In this document: piece by piece, positions 48,904 to 61,185 of the stretch | How positions within the stretch are numbered: position 1 is the first letter of the stretch | Layout: each line of letters starts with the position of its first letter | Assembly (NCBI RefSeq): GCF_025118155.1 | Contig: NW_026251391.1 | Location: forward strand, 685,501-749,500 | Direction of reading: 5' to 3' | Length of the DNA: 64,000 nucleotides | From: Cokeromyces recurvatus | Taxonomy: Eukaryota > Mucoromycota > Mucoromycetes > Mucorales > Mucoraceae | Made by a program: the position numbers and the translations under genes | The notes under the pieces: generated by a model | Databases searched by the model: none | Seen by the model: the letters and a program-made list of their open reading frames with translations, nothing else | Told to the model about the DNA's origin: nothing

Positions 48904-49227
48904 ATGACAGAAAATTTATTCAACATTAACAAATAAAACTGAAGCCACATCAGCAAAAGAGGATCAAGTATATCAAGATTGTTTACCCTGTAAAATAACA
49001 GGAGCACTTGGTTTTGGAGGTTTAGGCGCGTATGCTTTAAGAGAGGCAACGATCATCCATAAAGTTCCTAACCGAGCAAAAACTGCAATAGGACTTGGTG
49101 CGACAGGAGTGAGTAAGTAAATAAATAAATAAATAAAGCAAGCAAGAAAAGAATATGATATATACATATTTATATTCATTTATTATAAGTCTTTCTTTCT
49201 GCAGGATTGTATAGGCTTATATTATAA
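48904..49227 (+). CDS. Small membrane protein of the DMAC1/TMEM261 (DUF4536)-like family
   Basis: The supported reading frame runs from about 48911 (KIYSTLTNKTEATS) through DCLPCKITGALGFGGLGAYA, with a CxxC followed by a glycine-rich membrane span, to AIGLGATGV. A strong GTAAGT donor then joins an exon reading IFLSAGLYRLIL and a stop at 49225-49227. CxxC plus two short hydrophobic spans fits DMAC1-like mitochondrial inner-membrane proteins, where the human member helps assemble complex I. The start is unresolved. ATG at 48904 is in another frame (MTENLFNINK, then stop), so either a tiny upstream exon splices to the CAG at 48908-48910 or there is an indel. Confidence 0.6.
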
Positions 49228-49266
49228 TAGTATATAACAGTAGTAATAAGTATAAGAATAATAAAG

Positions 49267-51104
49267 TTATGACTTGTGTCTATTTGTTCGGCTTAAACCT
49301 CTTCTTCTTCGACCTACAGATACAGAGCGACGAGCATGATGACGAGGTTTTGTTTCGGATTTTACAGCTTCATCATCTTCTTCAGTCACAGTTTGTTCTT
49401 GAATTTTAGTAGCTACTGCATGTACAGCTCTCTTTGTTGTATTGACAGCTTCTTCAACATAAGGAGTGACCAAGTTCTTTGTTTCCTCTACAGCATCTTC
49501 AACGTAAGGACCCACCACTCTCTTTGTTTCTTCATAGGCCTCTTCAACGACACCTGTTGTCTCGGGAGCCATTTTCTTTACTCTACTACTGACACTTCTT
49601 GTACGATGACTCACTACTTCTTTGCTTGAGCTACTTCTTCTTCTTCCTGCTCGTCTTAATCGTTGCTCCATAGTGGGTCTCGGTTCTTCAGTATATCCAT
49701 TCATTTCACTAAAGGTCTCCAAGATAGCTGAGCAATCAGTGAGTTGACCCAATTCATTTCTAACTAGAGCAATAGAAAATGATGTCAAAATGAGTGCAGG
49801 TACAACGAAAAGGAATGCAGATTGAGGCTCCTTTGTAAAATGAACAGTGTAAATAGATGCACCTGCACCTAACGTATAAGCTAATAAACATGACATAAAA
49901 TAAGGATTCTTGAAGTAGACCTTATTCTTTTTCTGTTCAGATTTATTTTGCCTTTTACTTTCGTTTAGCTTGTCAATCTTTAAGCAATAAGCAATGAAAA
50001 TACCTTTTTTTTTTTTTTTTTTTTTTTTTGGTAATTAATTATATGACCATTACGTAATAATAATAATTAAATATGTTTCTTTTCTTACCTGGAATAATGA
50101 TTTCTCCTAAACCAAACATAGTAAAAAATTGATCCTTTCTTAATAGCTTATTAAAAACATAGGTGTTAATATTTCTTGGCCAAACAACACTTGTAGGGGA
50201 ATTAACGATGACCTTTGAAAGATGAAGCATCGTATCCGTTCCAAAGACCCAGAATACGTCATAAGCGAGCATACTGAGCAATAACAAGTAACCCGTACCA
50301 AATGAATTCAACGTCAAAGTACGAATAATTTGAATAGCAATAGATATAGCAAAGATATTACCAATAATCCAATGTTGGTTTAAGGCGTATGTCACTGAAA
50401 GACCGATTGAAACCATAAAGATCAATACATGTACAATAGTGACATTAATATGACATAATCCTAAAAAAATAGAAAAAAAAAAAAAAAAGAAATTAAAAAA
50501 AAAAAAAAAATAGAAAAAAAAAATGAATGCAAGTGTCTTCATCCTATTTTGTCAGAATCCATTACTTACGCCTGTTTTGATTGCTAAAACTAAAACTATA
50601 CAATCCAATATGTTTTGCAATGCTTGATGGTGCCAATTTTTTAAGAATACTTATTACAGTACTTGTAAATACAGCACACGATAAAATGGACGTTGAAATC
50701 ATTGTAATATTGTTTACAATGATAGGATTAAATACTTCAATCATCCATGATATAAAATACACAAAACTGGATGCAATGATTGGGAATAAGAATGCATCCT
50801 TGCTTGTAACTACCTTTGAAATTCGTCTCTCTTCTTCACTGTCTCTATCCTCATTTTCTTCTTCTTCTGAGTCATAATAGTGATGTGATGAACGAAGTCG
50901 AGACATACTACGAGATCTTGATCTTCTTGAGCGTGCCTTTCGTTTACGATTACCTTTTATTGAGCAGTAAGATCCTATAACAATAGGCATGACAGCTAAG
51001 GATAAAAGTGCAATAGAAGCTACCTGTAGTCCAATATAATCATCTATGAAATCAAAGAACTTTTCTGTCATTCTTTTCTTGAAGAAATTAAATATATTAT
51101 ACAT
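49267..51104 (-). CDS. Signal peptide peptidase-like (presenilin-type) protein with GxGE active-site change
   Basis: Three exons. The N-terminus MYNIFNFFKKRMTEKF precedes a membrane span, an RS-rich loop (RRSRSRSMSR) and an acidic stretch. Then spans FPIIASSFVYFISWMI and later ones lead to LLSMLAYDVFWVFGTD, the conserved YD motif. The second motif reads MFGLGEIIIPG, where the family has GLGD; GAA is clear in the DNA. The PAL motif is present (FVVPALILTSF). The cytosolic tail is long: amphipathic repeats such as EETKRVVGPYVEDAVEETK and a basic end RRRRGLSRTNRHKS. SPP is an ER intramembrane aspartyl protease. Losing the second Asp predicts weak or no proteolysis. The start could instead be the second Met at 51071. 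Confidence 0.85.
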
Positions 51105-52462
51105 GTATGCGAAAGAAAAGATTAAAAAAGAAAAAAAAAAAGGTATTCATGGTAAGCTCATACAAAAATTAGTTTTATAAAGCCAAAAAAAAAAAAGATG
51201 TTTTGCTATAATTACTTAATTTAGTTAGTGGTCTTCTACTTGACATTCGTTCATCATCTGTTATTATGCAAAATAAAAAAAAAAGTCACTTGTGTTGAGT
51301 AGTAGACGTCTTTAAACGAAAGTACAACAAGAGAAGAAGTGATGCTATAGTCTAGAAATATACCTAACTCGTTGTCTTCCCTTCTATCTCCCTCTTCTTA
51401 ACCGTTAGTTTATATATGTTATCTTTTTTTTTCTATCAAACCTGTTATTGATATAACATAAAAGAATCGTCTTATTAGAATACATCCAAGTTCATAAGAA
51501 GAGATACTACACGTATTTAGCATAGGCTATTTATAGTAATCATACGTCAACATTTGAATATAGAGTAGTAGAATTAAAATAATTCAAGTTATTACACATA
51601 GCAGCAGCACTTTCTATGTATTAAATAAAAAAAATCTTAGAACTTCATATGTGAGTCTCTGTTTACGTTATATTAATAATCATTTCCGTCAAACTAGTCG
51701 TGTTATGCCTATCATTATCTAATCTTTTTTTTTTCTTTTTCTTTTGGAACCATTTTCTCTGCAATTATATATTCAGTATCTGAAAACGACTGTATTGTAT
51801 TGTTTATACTTATTTGAAGAATCTATGTTGAAATGTGCTAACTCATATCGTAAATAGCCTCATGAAAAAAATAATATAAAAACAAGTATAACAAAACTTT
51901 TAGTCTTTCTTTCAATACCATGCTGTATTGATAGCAGAATGAACCCAATCATGTCGGTTAAATTATACACATATTTTATCATAGAGTAGCACACATACGA
52001 ACGTATATAAGTCTGCTAAATGTAAGAAATGTCTGCCATGTTTAATTACTTGTACAATTTTTATGAAAATAATAATAATAATGTTTGTAAGCAATATTTG
52101 TTACAAACTTCTTATATGTGGATATTAGTTTATTACATAATTTAAGCACTCGTATAAAAGATATTTATCTTTAATTCAATCTTAAGTCTTATAATAACGT
52201 ATTTGTCCAAAATCTATAGAATACTTTTATGTTTGTCTATAGTTTATAATTAACGAATTGACTTTATTTCATGCAGTATGCAGTAGCAAATCATATTATC
52301 TTTTCTGTCCTTCCCTTCCAAACATTTATTGCACGTGAATTATAAAACATTAGTGAATAAACATCGTCACATTTAGCTCCTTTTTTTTTTCTTTTTTTTC
52401 CTTTCTTTTTTTTTTTTTTTTTTTTTTATTTTTCCATTATTTTATTTATTAATATAATTGAA
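51105..52462. other. Intergenic region
   Basis: 1.36 kb, AT-rich, without a supported gene. T-rich tracts at 52381-52434 sit just before the next gene. Confidence 0.55.
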
Positions 52463-53114
52463 ATGAGACATTGTTCACTTAGTGAAGAATTAGATGCCAT
52501 GACAAAAGAATTTGATTATGGTATTGTTCCAGGATCAGCGGCAGTCTTTGTCAACGATGAAATAAACGGTATAGGACGTTTAGATCTTACTTTATTAGAA
52601 GGTGTTATGATTGTACTTGAAGTAAATGATCAAGGTTACAAGGTAATTCAAGTTTAATAATAACTTGAAAAAAAAAAAATAGATTTTTTTTTTAACTTCT
52701 ATATACATATTTATATATATATATATGTATTAGGTTACATCATGCTCACCACTTTGTAATGTAGATCCTGCTATCTCAGCTGCACAAACAGTTGAAGCTC
52801 ATCTTGAAAGACCTTTTGAAAGTATGGAGAATTTATTAATGACCATTTCACCCATGTTTCGAGAAAAATTTCAACAAGAACTTTATAATAAACTTCAGAA
52901 CGTTCAACAACAACAAACTAACATTATATCCATGCAACATCCTTCATTATATAATAATACTACGAACACTCATATACCTTATAACAACGCTACTGCTACG
53001 ACTACGACTACGACTACTACTCCTATTACTGCTACTACTACTACTACTACTACTAACTTAACTGATGATAGCACAAATTCGCTTGAAAATTTAAATAATT
53101 GGATAAATAATTAA
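52463..53114 (+). CDS. GSKIP-domain (GSK3-interacting-protein-like) protein
   Basis: Two exons (52463-52642 and 52734-53114) give 186 residues. The core has LTLLEGVMIVLEVNDQGYKV, then AHLERPFESMENLLMTISPM and FREKFQQELYNKLQN, the GSKIP/DUF727 pattern of a beta strand pair followed by a helix starting SPxFRExF. The tail is low-complexity: Q-rich, then Thr runs from ACT repeats, ending NLNNWINN. Animal GSKIP binds GSK3-beta and PKA regulatory subunits; the fungal role is unknown. The domain also occurs at the N-terminus of CLU proteins, but this gene stops soon after it, so it is a stand-alone GSKIP. Confidence 0.75.
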
Positions 53115-53267
53115 TCCTTGTATATTCTCCTAATAATGAAAAGCATGTATACGTCTATTTAGTCTTTTCTTTATAGAGTATATGTATACACAAATATATA
53201 TATATATTTATATAAAAATATATATACATATATATTTATATTCATATATGTGTTTATATAACTTGAA

Positions 53268-55381
53268 CTATATAAAAGCCCTTATAGTGCCTGTAATAGC
53301 CATCATAGTTGCAACAAGAATAAGAGTATAATTAAATAAAAGCTGCCATCTTGTAAGTGAATGTTGAAATAATTTCAAATAACAGAGTAAAGGAAATATG
53401 CCAGAAATAATAAAAGAGAATAAAGAACCTAATAAAGACATGATTTGATCAAAATCTGGTATTAAAATAGCCAATAGAACGATAAAAGTGGATGTTAAAA
53501 TAGTTCCCATCACTTTGATAAAGAGTGTCTTCTTCCAACAGCAATCATGAATATCGATCCATGCCTTAAAATGAGAATTCTGAGACAATCCAATTTGCCA
53601 ACTCAAGATAACAGGATTTAGAGTCAATCCATACTTTGCGATTGGATTCAAGGCAATTAAATAAACAGCAAATCGATTTAAGAGTTGATTATATTCCGGT
53701 ATGCTTACTAAGTTTTGTGTAATCTATATAGTTTTCTTTGAGAATTTTTTCTTTAAAAAAAAATTATGTATACACATATGTGTATATACCATGTGCCTAT
53801 ATATTTTACCTCTTGCATCGTCTTGGATCCAAACATGATATAGCCAGAAACGGCTACTGTCAAATAAACTAAAGCAGCAACAAGATAAGAATAATTCACC
53901 ATTTTACTATAATCACTAGGATGTTTCATATCTCGGTAGATAGTTGGAAATACGGCATGTCCTGCGAAACCAGCCATAATTAAACCAAAGCTCATAGGTA
54001 CTGCCATCCAATCCTTTGGAAAAAGAGTGGTGTCCTAAAATAAAGTTGTAAGGAGGGGTTACGCAAAGAGAGTGAGTGAGTGAGTGAGTTATTTATATAA
54101 AGTTTCATTACTACTTTACTGCCATCTCATGTAAACTTCCAGGGGTAGTTGGCTTTGATAAACCATCATAAAGAATAATAGCTAATAGACTAAAAGAGCT
54201 CAAGATACCAAGTAAGCTTGTATATGATAAATGTCGAACAGGTATAAATAAAGTAGGTGTCAAAATTAGATAAGAAACAAACCGAATCAAGATAGGATGA
54301 TAGCCTGGGAATAAACTTTCAATACCATCACTTAATAACACAACAAGTGCAACACTAAAATAATCATAGACATTTATTATATACTTACTTCTTTAAATCA
54401 TATAAAATCGTATTACCTGCATGTAATCAATTCTGTTATAAAAAGCACAGAGATAAATACTCTTCCTTTAATGCCATAAACATAGGCTCCTACATCGCCA
54501 TATGTTTTTGAATTTGGATCAGCATCTAAACATTTAACTAATAATTTGGCTGTATAATTCGTTAAGCCAAAACAAAACAAGAAGATGAAAATACTTAGTA
54601 CCCATCCAGCATTCTATAAAATAAATATCAATTTAGAATTAGAGTAGAATACAATAGAAAGAGTTTGTTTACTTTAAATCCCAAAGGTAAAGCTAAAATA
54701 CCAATTCCAATCAAGATATTAATAGAATTGAATATACTTTGTAAAAAGGATGATTTACTACTACTACCACTACTATTGTTACTAGTAATAGTATTTATAT
54801 GTGATGATGACAGATAACTATCAGCTACTGTTATAGCACTTGCACAACTCTTTCTTTTTTGAAGTGAAGGATATAATAAAGACATTCTTTCATGAAGTGT
54901 TCCTTCCGAGTTACGTCTTGATCCTGCCATACTTTCTTGATGGCTGTTATATCTTTTTTAAAATAAAATAAAATAAAATAAAATAAAATAAAATAAAAAA
55001 TAGGCTTTAAAATTTACTTGATTCAAAAAGGTGATATTTTGTTTTTTTTACCTAGACAAATAACTTGGTATTTCGCCTTCTTCTTCATTCATCTTTTACA
55101 CATATACATGTATTAAATCTGATTTAATTACCATGATAATATTAAAAATAAATAATGTTTATTACCATTTCTCCAGTATTAGATATTAATACATTTTCAG
55201 CCATATGCATCATTGAAGTCCTCGAATAGGAACCAACAAAAGATTCTATTTGCTCTTTAAATGAATGGCTTAGATGCTCTTCGTCTTCCCTCGGAAATTC
55301 ATTTATTGAAGAAGGTCCACCGTGTGATGGGTGAAGATTTGGTATATTTAAATTTGTTGATTGATATCTCTTATCAGGCAT
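53268..55381 (-). CDS. AVT-like amino acid/auxin permease (AAAP family, vacuolar)
   Basis: About eight exons. A long hydrophilic N-terminus (MPDKRYQSTNLNIPNL; MNEEEGEIPSYLSRYNS) is typical of Avt1. The membrane part starts SIFNSINILIGIGILALPLGF, the AAAP signature. Blocks then follow: NAGWVLSIFIFLFCFGLTNY, LFIPVRHLSYTSLLGILSS, SFGLIMAGFAGHAVFPTIYR and YIMFGSKTMQEITQNL. The last spans end MMAITGTIRAFI. Eleven spans are expected. Avt1-type carriers exchange neutral amino acids for protons at the vacuole. The short A/T-rich introns contain an (AAAAT)n run at 54959-54998. Confidence 0.87.
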
Positions 55382-55462
55382 TTCATAGAACGAATAATAA
55401 AAAAAAACACAAAAAAAAAAAAATGTATTTTATAATACAAGAAAGCGGTATTTTAATTTTTA

Positions 55463-55496
<34 letters not shown>

Positions 55497-55505
55497 GAGT
55501 TGTAG

Positions 55506-56227
55506 TTAGTTTTGTTCATCTGCAATAGCTCTTAATGATTGATTAATTTGTTCTTTTACTGATTCTATACAAAATAAATAAATACTTGTAAATATGAAAA
55601 AATAGGTGAACATAATCCTTTTTTTTTTCTTTTTACCCATTTCTTTTACAGCAGCTTCATATTCTTCATTTGCAATTCGGTTTTCTTCTTCAAGTAGTTT
55701 TAAAGAATTTATCTATAATACGCTTATTACTAATAAAGGCCAATTATTAGTGTTATTAGTGTTATTACCTGTTCCTCTTCTGTCTGCTGAATTCCAGGCA
55801 ATATTTCTATAAGTGAATCAATTTCTTTTGCTTTCTTTACTAAATCGGATACTAGTTCTTTCATATTCTCTATTATATGTATATTTAGACATCAAGTCAA
55901 TCTAAGGTTACTAAATTTACCTTGAAACACTACGGGATCATCTGCTTGTACTATAAAATAAAAATAGGTCATTTATTGAATTTATTTTTTTACTTTTAAG
56001 CTATTTACCTTTAGGCTGAGCTACGGGTATATCTTTATTTAATTCTGCCATGCCTGATTTTTCGTGTACATAATATATACTGTTTGTAAACATTCGTGCC
56101 ATCTTTAATAATAATAATAATAAAATGAATTATTATATTTTTACACTCGTATTTAGTATAAATATTAATCGACTTGTTATATAATTACTGCATCAATAGC
56201 ATCTTGTAATTGAGTTAATCGATCCAT
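55506..56227 (-). CDS. MED21: Mediator subunit 21 (Srb7)
   Basis: Six small exons. MDRLTQLQDAIDA is the near-invariant MED21 start. It joins to MARMFTNSIYYVHEKSG, then DIPVAQPKVQADDPVVFQEN, MKELVSDLVKKAKEIDSLIE, ILPGIQQTEEEQINSLKLLE, EENRIANEEYEAAVKEM and a final SLRAIADEQN. About 135 residues with a C-terminal coiled coil, matching the middle-module subunit that pairs with MED7. Introns are 50-100 bp. The start is fixed by the conserved first 13 residues, so upstream ATGs such as the one near 56340 are likely 5' UTR. Confidence 0.92.
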
Positions 56228-56762
56228 TCTTCATCAGAAATAAATAAATAAATAAATAGTGTTCAATGTGATGGTTTAAATTCAAAAAAATAATAATCAT
56301 AATCATAATACTTGGTGACTGTTATTTTAGGAGTGTTCATTATCTTCCACCTGAAAAAAAAAAAATAAATAAAACTCCTGTAATTTACCGTTCTCTCTCT
56401 CTCTCTCTCTCTTTTTTTTTCCTTTTTTTTTTTTTTTTTTTTTTTAAAAAAAAAATATATTTCCACTAATTAAAGAAATACGATTTTGAAAATACATTTA
56501 AGCAACAAAAGGAAGCAAAAGTTCGGATATTTTTTTTAATTTATACAACACACAACTATACAACAAAGTCGTTTTTATATATAAGAGAAAGATAAAATCA
56601 AATCAATTTGTAAGTTATTATTATTTTTAACCCTTGTGTATTTTTTATATATAAAAAAGAGAGAGAGAGAGAAAAGGAAGGAAAGATGAATTTTAGATGG
56701 TCAAACAATCTCTTTTTGGTTCTGGTTTTCTTTTCCTATTTTTATTCTACTCGTATTTGATT

Positions 56763-56796
<34 letters not shown>

Positions 56797-57196
56797 CGAT
56801 CAGACTGATTCAAGTTTTAAACAGATGATGACAAAAAAAAAAAAAAAAAAAAAATTACTCCATTTATTGTATTTCCGTAGCTTGATGGAAGATTGAAATG
56901 TTTTTTTTTTTTTCTTCCATCCATCCCATCAATACATCATTCTTTCATAATTGACAACTTTTTTTAATTCTATTTTGGGAAATATTTGTTTCTCATTAGT
57001 TTTACCTTTATTCCTTTTCATTCTTTTCTCTTACATCAAAATAGAGTATATATGAAGTGGCAGATGAACTTTTTTTTTTTATTTGATTCATTACTAACTA
57101 GACTTACGCGTTCTTTATATACACAAGGGAAAAGTGGCATACAAGTATAATTGACATATCATTTTTTTTTCCTTCTTTTTCACGTATAGTTATATC
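56228..57196. other. Divergent intergenic region between MED21 and PP1
   Basis: Rich in homopolymers: CT/T around 56394-56448, T-run 56766-56796, A-run 56833-56853. No gene. It is the shared promoter region. Confidence 0.6.
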
Positions 57197-57970
57197 ATGA
57201 CTGAATTTTCAGACGTAAATGTGGATTCTATTATTGAAAGATTATTAGAAGGTAAAATGAAAGTATTTTTTTTTCTTTCAGGTTATACATAATAACACAT
57301 TCTTATTTTGATATATAGTGAGAGGGAATAGGCCTGGGAAACAAGTTCAATTGACTGAAAGTGAGATTAAATACCTTTGTATAACTGCTCGTGATATTTT
57401 CATGAGTCAACCTATTCTTTTGGAATTAGAAGCACCTATTAAAATTTGTGGTAAGTAGAAAATGTATGAATGAAAGAATAGAAAAGAATGTTGATGACAT
57501 AATTAAAAATATGATAGGTGATATTCATGGTCAATATTACGATCTTTTAAGATTATTTGAATATGGCGGTTTCCCTCCAGAATCTAATTATCTTTTTATG
57601 GGAGATTATGTTGATAGAGGAAAGCAATCATTAGAAACGATTTGTTTATTATTAGCTTACAAGATTAAATATCCTGAAAACTTCTTTATTCTTCGTGGTA
57701 ATCATGAATGTGCTAGTATTAATCGTATTTATGGATTTTATGATGAATGTAAAAGAAGATATAATATTAAACTATGGAAGACTTTTACGGACTGCTTTAA
57801 TTGTTTACCTATTGCTGCTCTTGTTGATGAAAAAATCTTTTGTATGCATGGTGGTTTATCTCCTGATCTTCAAAGTTTTGAACAAATTCGTAGAGTGATG
57901 AGACCTACTGATGTGCCTGATACTGGTAAAAAAGAGAAAGAGAGAGATAGAGAGAGAGTGAAAGTGTGTA

Positions 57971-58002
<32 letters not shown>

Positions 58003-58550
58003 TGAGTGAGTGAGAGTGAAGCATACACACGCACACACGCACACACGCACACACGCACACACGCACATACATGTTTATTTATTTATATTTTATCATATAA
58101 TAGGCCTTTTATGTGATCTCTTATGGTCTGATCCTGATAAGGATATTTCTGGATGGAGTGAGAATGATAGAGGTGTTTCCTTTACATTTGGACCAGATAT
58201 TGTTTCAAGATTTTTACAAAAGCATGATATTGATCTTATCTGTAGAGCACATCAAGTGGTTGAAGATGGTTATGAATTCTTTGCAAAACGTCAATTGGTT
58301 ACTATATTTTCAGCGCCTAATTATTGTGGTGAATTTGATAATGCGGGTGCAATGATGAGTGTAGATGAAACATTAATGTGTTCTTTCCAGGTAAAATAGA
58401 ATTAGTATAAAAGCCAAGATGTTTAACTTGAACTTGATATTAAACTCTTTTGTTTAAATTTAGATTCTTAAACCTGCAGAGAAGAGAGCTAAATATAATA
58501 GTTATACTGGAAACAAAAATGCACAAAGAGGCAAAAAGAAGAATATGTAA
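57197..58550 (+). CDS. GLC7: Serine/threonine protein phosphatase PP1 catalytic subunit
   Basis: Five exons (57197-57251, 57319-57450, 57518-57925, 58104-58390, 58464-58550) give 322 residues, standard for PP1. Metal and phosphate motifs are intact: [78 protein letters not shown] and [17 protein letters not shown]. The PP1-specific [19 protein letters not shown] block excludes PP2A and PP2B. PP1 controls glycogen, mitosis and transcription through regulatory subunits that use RVxF docking. The fourth intron (57926-58103) is packed with GA, GT and CACACG microsatellites. Confidence 0.96.
57930..58072. repeat. Compound microsatellite in a PP1 intron
   Basis: In order: GAGA/GATA, (GT)n, (GA)n, GAGT repeats, and (CACACG)n. 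The GT arm (57965-57986) and the AC arm (58024-58070) are complementary and could fold in the pre-mRNA. Confidence 0.9.
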
Positions 58551-59119
58551 ATTTTATTTACTTGACGTTTATCAATTTCAATTTTTTATATATGATATAT
58601 TTTTCTTTTGTTTGTTTGTTTATTTGTTTGTTATCTCTACTCTTATAGCCTTTTGATATAAAACACTTACTCTATTTAACAAAAAAAAACATAAGCAGAA
58701 TGAAGTTTAAAATACATTTCGAATAGATACAATAATAAGAGAACTTGTTTGTCGTATTAAAAGATATTTTCATATTATGGTTAAAGAAAAAAAAAAGACT
58801 ATTATGTTAACATCAATGAAACTATCATTGTAAAAGAAGATTTATCTATTATGGTGATTCTCGTAAATAAATAAATATTATGAAAATGATTTCTTTCAAC
58901 TAATAAGGATATGTTAATTCATGCCATCTTTTGGTTACAATACTAATGCTAATTCCCAGATGCAGAAGTATCATTAAAGATCACCTTTTTTTTTTCTATA
59001 CAGTCTATTTTTGCTTTTGACCAATAGTTAAACTAACACAACTCTTCTTTCATTATAAAGATTGTATTAAGTTACTTATCTTTTGATATATAACATGATG
59101 TATTTTATAAGAAAGGAAG

Positions 59120-59166
<47 letters not shown>

Positions 59167-59447
59167 AAAAAGATAGAATCATGTAGTAATATGTATTTCA
59201 AGACATGTCAACTACTTCAAAAGCCAGTGAAAGTTTTCCTCAAAGAAGACAAATGCAGACTATAGCATGAATCAGAGGACAACGTTCATCGAATCGTATG
59301 ATCGAATTACCTGTGGGATAATAGGTGTGCTCGCTGTAGTCGGGAGAGAATTAGGCGGTTGAAGAACGAACCCCTCAGCGATGGTGGAGAAGTTACGAAG
59401 AGACTGTCAAAGTGCCCAATAAAAATATATATATATATATACATATA
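58551..59447. other. Intergenic region
   Basis: No gene. An A-run of about 40 bases lies at 59124-59163. The segment from about 59270 may be the 5' side of the transposase relic that follows, interrupted by a TA microsatellite at 59427-59447. Confidence 0.5.
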
Positions 59448-59635
59448 ACCAGAAGTCCAGGACGCCCAAACAACTTCACAGAGGAACATAAAGCTTACGT
59501 CTTGGGCCTCGTTGGTGACCATCCTCAGGTTATTGTTTGTGATGTAGTTGAAAGTTGGACTAAATCCTTTGAGGATTTTTCGCTTACAAGATCAGCCATC
59601 CAAAAGCACATGAATGAAACTTGTAACCTGACAGT

Positions 59636-59640
<5 letters not shown>
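59448..59640 (+). pseudogene. Tc1/IS630-like transposase N-terminal (helix-turn-helix) relic
   Basis: The frame reads SPGRPNNFTEEHKAYVLGLV, then GDHPQVIVCDVVESWTKSF, EDFSLTRSAIQKHMNETCNL and TVK before running into a poly-A tract. The GRPxxxTEEH start, helical region and xxISxxxxxKHM pattern match the paired-like DNA-binding part of fungal Tc1-like transposases. The catalytic core is absent. A GA microsatellite follows the A-run. Confidence 0.6.
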
Positions 59641-59676
<36 letters not shown>

Positions 59677-60025
59677 AGAGAGAGAGAGAGATAGAGAAAA
59701 GAAAGAGTTCTTCATCTCGTAAGGCTACACATAGATATTAGCGAAAACTTATTTCTAATTGGACGATATTTTGTTCCTGTAAGAGTGAAATCGAGTTCCT
59801 GATTGGCCAACATTTCACCTTCAATTAAGCGACATTTTGTTCGTCCCGGACAACATCATTTATTGGATCAACTGTAAACAGCATTATTCTTGTTAGTAAA
59901 ATTACACAATTTAACATCAGATTTGTGACTTGATATCTGTATATAACAATAATGCATAATCTTTGAAACACCCTTTTTCCATATTCCTTCCTTTCTTTCT
60001 TTCCCATCGTACATATAATATTAAT

Positions 60026-61070
60026 ATGACCGATGTAGGATTTTTTTTTTAAAAAAAAAAAAAGAAAAATTTTGCTTCTGTCTATCTAACAGTTTAATAT
60101 AGAGAACATCACCTCAACCTAACAATAAACCAATATTATATACTTCTTATGTCTCTGATACATCATGGCGAGTAAGAATTGCATTAGAATGGAAAGGAAT
60201 TGACTATGAAGCTCGTTATGTCGATATAAAGGCTCAAGAATACGTTGGTATCATTTTGAATCTAAAAAGAAAAGAAATGATAGATTCTTATTAAATGTAT
60301 TTCAAACTTAGTTATCTGAAGAATATTCGAAGCTTAACCCTAACCAAAAATTACCATGCTTTATCACGAAAACTGGTAAAGTTTTGACTCAAAGTCTTGC
60401 AATCATTGAATACCTTGAAGCAATGTATCCAGGTAAAAGAAAAAAAAAAGTGGAGGGAGAGAGAGAGAGAGAGAGAGATTCCATATGATACAATAGATAG
60501 AGTCACTTAGATATTTCATAGAAAGACCAATGCTACCGAAAAGTCCCTTTCATAGAGCCGAGGTAAGTTGAATCGTTTTCTTTTCAAGACAATAAGAAAA
60601 TAAACATCTATTTTCTGATAAATATAGGCATGGTCGCTTGCTTTAGATATTGCTTGTGATATACAACCTATTCATGCAAGAAGAGTATTAGAACTTATTG
60701 ATATTACATCGGATAAATGTGATGAATTTGCTCATAAAATATTCCAATTAAAATTTGAAGGTAACATTGTTTATTCTATTTTATTTTTTATTTTTTATTT
60801 ATTTATGTCATATGCATGGACATTTTAGGTTTAGAAAAACGATTGGAAGACATATCCGGTACATATTGTGTAGCTGATCAAATTTCTGTTGCAGACTTTT
60901 GTTTAGTTCCTATGGTCTTTATAGCCACAAAGTTCTTCAAAATTGATATGAAATCATTCCCTTATATTACTAGAATTCGTAACACGTTAATGACGTTACC
61001 AGAATTTCGAAATACACATCCATATAATCAAGCGGATTGTCCGTCTGAATATAAGGGTATTATTCAATAA
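60026..61070 (+). CDS. Zeta-class glutathione S-transferase / maleylacetoacetate isomerase-like
   Basis: Six exons (60026-60034, 60103-60243, 60312-60432, 60522-60562, 60628-60760, 60829-61070) give 228 residues. The thioredoxin fold begins KPILYTSYVSDTSWRVRIAL, then LNPNQKLPCFITKTGKVLTQ and SLAIIEYLEAMYPERPMLP. The helical domain has DIACDIQPIHARRVLELI and YCVADQISVADFCLVPMV, and the end is CPSEYKGIIQ. Zeta GSTs isomerise maleylacetoacetate to fumarylacetoacetate in tyrosine breakdown. The usual SSCSxRVR active-site motif is SDTSWRVR here, lacking the Cys. Exon 1 is only MTD, inferred from frame and splice consensus. Confidence 0.85.
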
Positions 61071-61185
61071 AACGGAATAAAATATGTATATATTAATATA
61101 TAAATAAATAAATCAAAAAAGAAAAGTATTCAGCACTATCTTTTATATATACAAAACGTAAGGGTATTACTAAATGGATTTTTTT

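Noticed and set aside
58010..58103. Upstream extension of the fourth PP1 exon through CACACG repeats
   Set aside because: PP1 continues in frame only from the GC after the TAG at 58103; the repeat lies in the intron.
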